Shown here one piece after another: positions 21,488 through 25,000 of a stretch of DNA of 25,000 bases (positions within the stretch are counted from its first letter, which is position 1; the number at the start of each line of letters is the position of its first letter). The stretch lies in contig JAMYWO010000001.1 in the NCBI GenBank assembly GCA_024220525.1, positions 69,456 to 94,455 of the forward strand, given 5' to 3'. Below the pieces are notes generated by a model. That model ran no database searches. It was not told the DNA's origin and was given only the letters and a program-made list of their open reading frames with translations. This DNA comes from Cochliopodium minus. Taxonomy: Eukaryota; Discosea; Himatismenida; Cochliopodiidae. Both the position numbers and the translations under genes were made by a program.

Positions 21488-22690
21488 TCAATTTGGATCA
21501 AAATACTTCATCAGAATTGTCTTTTTTTTGGGTTTGATTTTTAGAAATTTCGAAATAAAAAATTTTGATGAAATTATAATTTTATATTTTAAACTAAATT
21601 TCTTAAACAAGGGAATAATTGTTGTCATAGAATTATGTGATAATCTTGTATTTATTCGACATTTTTTTATCAGAGAATTCAACCAAATCTTTAGACATGT
21701 CCAAAATTTACAACTTTGTTAGCGGATATAAATTAATTGCTAACAAAATTTAAACTGTTGTAAAATTTTGAACATCTCTACCAAATCTTGATTGAATGTA
21801 ATACTTGTAAATCCAAATGTACTTTCCCCAATCAGACTTTTGGAGAGTCAAAAGTTAATTTACTGTCAATAGAAGATAGTGAATTCCCAAACAAAATGAT
21901 ATATTTCACATTGATCACTTTAAAGCATCCCAACAATCAATGAAAAATTTATTGTAGCTCAAATTTAGAACTTCAAAGTTTTTGAGATGTTTAATTGCCT
22001 CCCCTATAGTGTAAATGGTTTTGAAAAATTGTTCGAGGACAAATCTTTTGAAATATTAAAAACAAAATTAATATAAATAATTTTTTAAAAATAAAAAGTT
22101 TACCCAATAAATTACACTTGCTTTGTTTTTATTATTGACAATATATATCCTTAGCAATAAAATTCTTGGTATAGATACGAGAATGTTCAGTAAGTACATT
22201 AGCAAACTCATTTTCTCCTTCATTCACGTTATATTTCTTCTTTAAATGTTGGAAATATTCAAGGGAAAAAAGCTTTGCAAAAATATTGTACAACTTATTT
22301 ATCAAAAACCATAAAATCTTCTAGATTTAATTTCGATTATTCTAAATCACTAAAACCACTGAATGATTCTTTCAATGTTTGAATACTTCTATATTTTAGT
22401 TGATCAATAATCATAGAATAAACCTAATTAATGTGTTTAATTAAATGAAGATAAATAGTATTATTCATCTAACCCTTTCATTTTTCTTATTCTGAACTTT
22501 CTGTTCATCCAATATCTGTATCTCCTTTTTTGATTTCAACAATATTTTTTTCATTAATTTTTATGGTATTTATTTCTTTATTTCTTTGATGAGGAGCTTC
22601 TTTACCTTCTCGACTCAACTGGTTTTCTATCTTCTTTTTATTTAGAGTTTTAGTTTTATTATTTCTCCGCTTTTTCTTTTTTGAATTCAT
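21488..22690 (-). pseudogene. Decayed leucine-rich-repeat-like gene
   Basis: In the minus direction, a possible N-terminus begins at 22690 with MNSKKKKRRNNKTKT and a Lys-rich tail closing at 22505. After that, coding-like fragments follow in different frames: FSLEYFQHLKKKYNVNEGEN... IYTKNFIAKDIYCQ (~22140-22320); KDLSSNNFSK (~22040); IGEAIKHLKNFEVLNLSYNK (21918-22007); DLVEMFKILQQFKF (~21750-21800); and RLSHNSMTTIIPLFKKF (~21610-21660). The LxxLxLSxNxf pattern is that of ribonuclease-inhibitor/RanGAP-type LRRs. Stops and frame changes between consecutive repeats, without good GTAA donors or acceptors in phase, argue for a broken gene. Alternatively an unrecognised heavily spliced gene. Confidence 0.4.
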
Positions 22691-22716
22691 TTTTTCTTAC
22701 CCTACTTTTAAAATTG

Positions 22717-22805
22717 ATTTAATTCGATTCAAAAATTATCTCAATAAAAAAAAGTTAATGTGATCTTGAGAAAACTTCAAGACACTATTTAATTCGATTC
22801 AAAAA
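22717..22805. repeat. Pair of 19-bp direct repeats, 70 bp apart
   Basis: ATTTAATTCGATTCAAAAA occurs at 22717-22735 and again at 22787-22805, both upstream of the pseudogene start. Origin unknown; could be a promoter duplication or a footprint of an inserted segment. Confidence 0.6.
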
Positions 22806-22904
22806 ATTTTTTAAAACTCTTTATTTTAATCCCTTGTTTTGATATAAAATTGAAAAAAAATTTTTATAGGCAAAAAAAATCATTGAAAATTATTTTACAA
22901 AAAC

Positions 22905-23080
22905 GAAGGAAACGCACCAATTTGCCACGGTTAATAACAATAAGAAGGGATATTCTCATATTAATATTCTTTTCTATGTTTCCTGACTGTCACTTGGGAG
23001 CTAATAAACACCCTCTTAGGAAGCGAAATAATTCTTTAATACTTGCTTTCGTGCTCGAAGAGAGGATATATTTTTTTTTT
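22905..23080 (+). ncRNA. GC-richer island ending in T10: candidate structured RNA
   Basis: About 35% G+C over 22921-23070 against well below 20% around it. It contains potential hairpins: TGGGAG with CTCTTA near 22995-23020, and CTTTCG-TGCT-CGAAG at 23046-23060. It is followed at once by ten T (23071-23080), the form of a Pol III terminator. I see no match to tRNA, U6, U2, SRP or RNase P motifs. One + frame (22850-23113, 87 codons) stays open through it, so a small protein or coding remnant remains possible. Confidence 0.3.
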
Positions 23081-23110
23081 GTTTTTTCAAAATATAAATT
23101 TTTTTTTTTT

Positions 23111-23448
23111 TAAATTTATTGAGTATATCCTATTATAACAATGATACTATATTGTTTTAGAATTGTTACATTATTAACTGTTTCTTGATTTATCGAGGTA
23201 TTTCAGTTTATTGATTTAGATTAAATGTTTTTTGTTCATATTTTTTAAGATCCATTCAAATCATCCAATTGTAGTCATGTATTATCAACTAAATTCTCTT
23301 TTTCAATTTTATTTTTTTGAATTTGTTTTATTTCATCATTAACAGAAAGTTATATTTAAAGATGAACTTTTATTATAAAAGATATTATCAACTGCCATGA
23401 ATTGAAGAGATTTTATCATGTTCAAAAGATTGATCATAAATTATAATT
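23111..23448. other. Intergenic region upstream of the TPR gene
   Basis: AT-rich, no frame of note. It is followed by an A14 tract at 23449-23462 just before the TPR gene start. Confidence 0.4.
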
Positions 23449-23477
23449 AAAAAAAAAAAAAATTGCTTTTAATTTAT

Positions 23478-24927
23478 ATGGGTAATAAATTAGAAAATCA
23501 AAGTCTGAAAGATGTGGAGATCGAAAGCATTGAGAATTATGATGAACAGAAACATTTTTGTGTACAATTGTTGTTATATGCAGAGAGATTGATCAAACAA
23601 CTCAAATTTGAAGATGCCCAAAACATCCTGAATAAATTAGGCAAGGCATTGAGTATATATCCTTTATCAAAAGATAGTATAGCCAATATAAGGATGCATT
23701 CTTATTTTCAAGTAAAAAAAAAAATCGATTTAATTCTTTCCGATACCATTATCAAAAATGACAAATTATATTTGATACTTTTGAAATGCATAACAAAATT
23801 GTTTTCTTTTTTATATTATGTTGAATGAATATATTTTTGCAATTTTGGTTCTATAATAAATATTATTCTGTTTAAGATGATAAAGATATCTCTTTCTCCA
23901 ACTTGTGGGCATCTATACATTAAAAAAAAAAAATTTAAATTCATTAAAGTAAATAGTTCCATAAGAAAATATATTCAAACAAATCATATGAACATCCTAT
24001 TCTATAATTATTTTACTCAAAATGAAATTTCATATACTTGTACAAATTTTTTCAATAAATTTCTGAAAACAAAAAAAACTTTGAAATAAATATACCCTCA
24101 TAAAAATATCTTTCATATCCTATGCATAACCCATATGTTATTGATTAATCATCTCAAATTTGAATATAAATCTTTTCTTTTACTATATTCTTCTTATGAT
24201 TCCTAGTGGAGCAAATTGATGGAACATGGATTCAGGGCTTACAACAAATCGATGGATTATCTGAAGCAAGCAATGGAATTGGCGAAGAAATTGGAAGAGA
24301 GGATCTCTGAGGCGAACATCTTGGCGGAGATGGGATACATGGAAAGGAAGAGGAAAGATTATTCTGCATCCCTCGAGTACTATTGTTTGGCTGTCGATAT
24401 TTTTGTTCAAACTGGTAAATCAAAAAATATTGCCTCGTTGACAAAATTTTTTCCCTTTTAAATAAAAAAATATTTAAAAAAAAATATGATAACAAAAATA
24501 TCTTTACAAAATTTTATTTTCACAAAAGTATCTTCTAAAAAATTAAAATTTTGCCAAGTGAATTGAACTATTAATAGCAAAAATTTGTAGTGAAAATAAC
24601 TTTAGAAAATAAATTTTAAAAAATATAATTAAAAAAATATTTTTACTAAAAAATAAAATACTCAAATCCAAGATAATTATTTTCATTTTTTTTTTTAAAT
24701 AATAATCAAAAATTATTCAAAAATTCTTTTTATAAACTTTATTTGTTTTCCCCTTTTTAATAGGAGAACTGGGAGGACAATCTGCTACTTACAATAATAT
24801 AGGGGTAGTTTACAACGCAATGCAAAAATATGAGAATGCAGCAGAATGTTTCAAAAAAGTTTTAGATCTCACCCAAAAATTAGGGGACACCAATGCCCAA
24901 TGTTGTGCGAGTGGTAACATAGGAGAT
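23478..24927 (+). CDS. TPR-repeat protein, rapsyn/LGN-like, 5' part; gene continues past right edge
   Basis: Exons 23478-23711, 24207-24414 and 24764-24927 join in phase; the last ends at a GTAAAA donor. About 202 residues are visible. N-terminus MGNKLENQSLKDVEI has Gly2, though no Ser/Thr at position 6, so myristoylation as in rapsyn is possible but weakly supported. Helical repeats follow: LYAERLIKQLKFEDAQNIL, FRAYNKSMDYLKQAMELAKKLEE, ANILAEMGYMERKRKDYSAS, and a classic unit around YNNIGVVYNAMQKYENAAEC with KLGDTNAQCCASGNIGD. These are tetratricopeptide repeats of the ~40-residue rapsyn/GPSM(LGN) kind, which act as protein scaffolds. The 495-nt first intron (23712-24206) has no supported exon inside, although a 70-codon frame opens at 23877. 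Confidence 0.8.
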
Positions 24928-25000
24928 GTAAAAAAAAAAAATAATTTATAATTTCATTCAAAATTAAATTTAAATTAATTTTTTAATATTTTTAAAATTA

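Noticed and set aside
21488-22690. Possible alternative genetic code (TAA read as Gln) in the LRR relic
   Set aside because: TAA ends the IleRS, RasGEF, RasGAP and carrier frames normally, and the relic also has frame changes; decay is the simpler explanation.
1-25000. tRNA, rRNA, CRISPR or intact transposon
   Set aside because: No B-box-like GGTTCGA arms with cloverleaf pairing, no rRNA-like sequence, no spaced identical repeats of CRISPR type, and no reverse-transcriptase or transposase motifs were seen.

Overview
The window is nuclear DNA of an AT-rich, intron-dense, gene-dense eukaryotic microbe, most likely a free-living amoeboid or amoeboflagellate protist. The evidence is GT-AG introns in nearly every gene (donors mostly GTAAAA, very low-complexity A/T interiors), the standard code with TAA stops, Asn/Lys-rich inserts, and Ras-GEF, RasGAP, rapsyn/LGN-like TPR and LRR proteins close together. 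Such repertoires are known in Anaeramoeba, heteroloboseans and amoebozoans; the species cannot be fixed by eye. A mitochondrial-carrier-family gene implies a mitochondrion or related organelle. All spliced models below were built by hand from splice signals, reading-frame phase and family conservation.

Layout. 135-3260 (-): 3'-incomplete CWH43/PGAP2IP-like GPI-lipid remodelling membrane protein. 3437-5245 (+): first half of an SLC43/FMP42-like MFS transporter, cut by an assembly gap (single N at 5333). 5502-6866 (-): N-terminal part of a Ser/Thr kinase, cut by the same gap. 7140-11676 (-): one 12-exon gene for a 1232-residue protein with two consecutive RasGEF_N-RasGEF modules (the second degenerate) and two C2 domains. 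11984-15754 (-): complete cytosolic-type isoleucyl-tRNA synthetase. 16116-17111 (+): divergent mitochondrial carrier. 17169-17665: two small uncertain genes, one on each strand. 17954-20575 (-): complete RasGAP protein. 20626-23110: gene-poor stretch with a decayed LRR-like pseudogene and a GC-richer island that may be a structured RNA. 23478-24927 (+): 5' part of a rapsyn/LGN-like TPR protein running off the right edge.

The genes do not form an operon or defence cassette. The common theme is Ras-family GTPase signalling: an exchange factor and a GTPase-activating protein lie 6 kb apart. The most unusual object is the tandem GEF/pseudo-GEF/C2/C2 protein, with an 8-nt micro-exon and an apparent GC-AG intron. 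No tRNA, rRNA, CRISPR array, intact transposon or prokaryotic feature was found.
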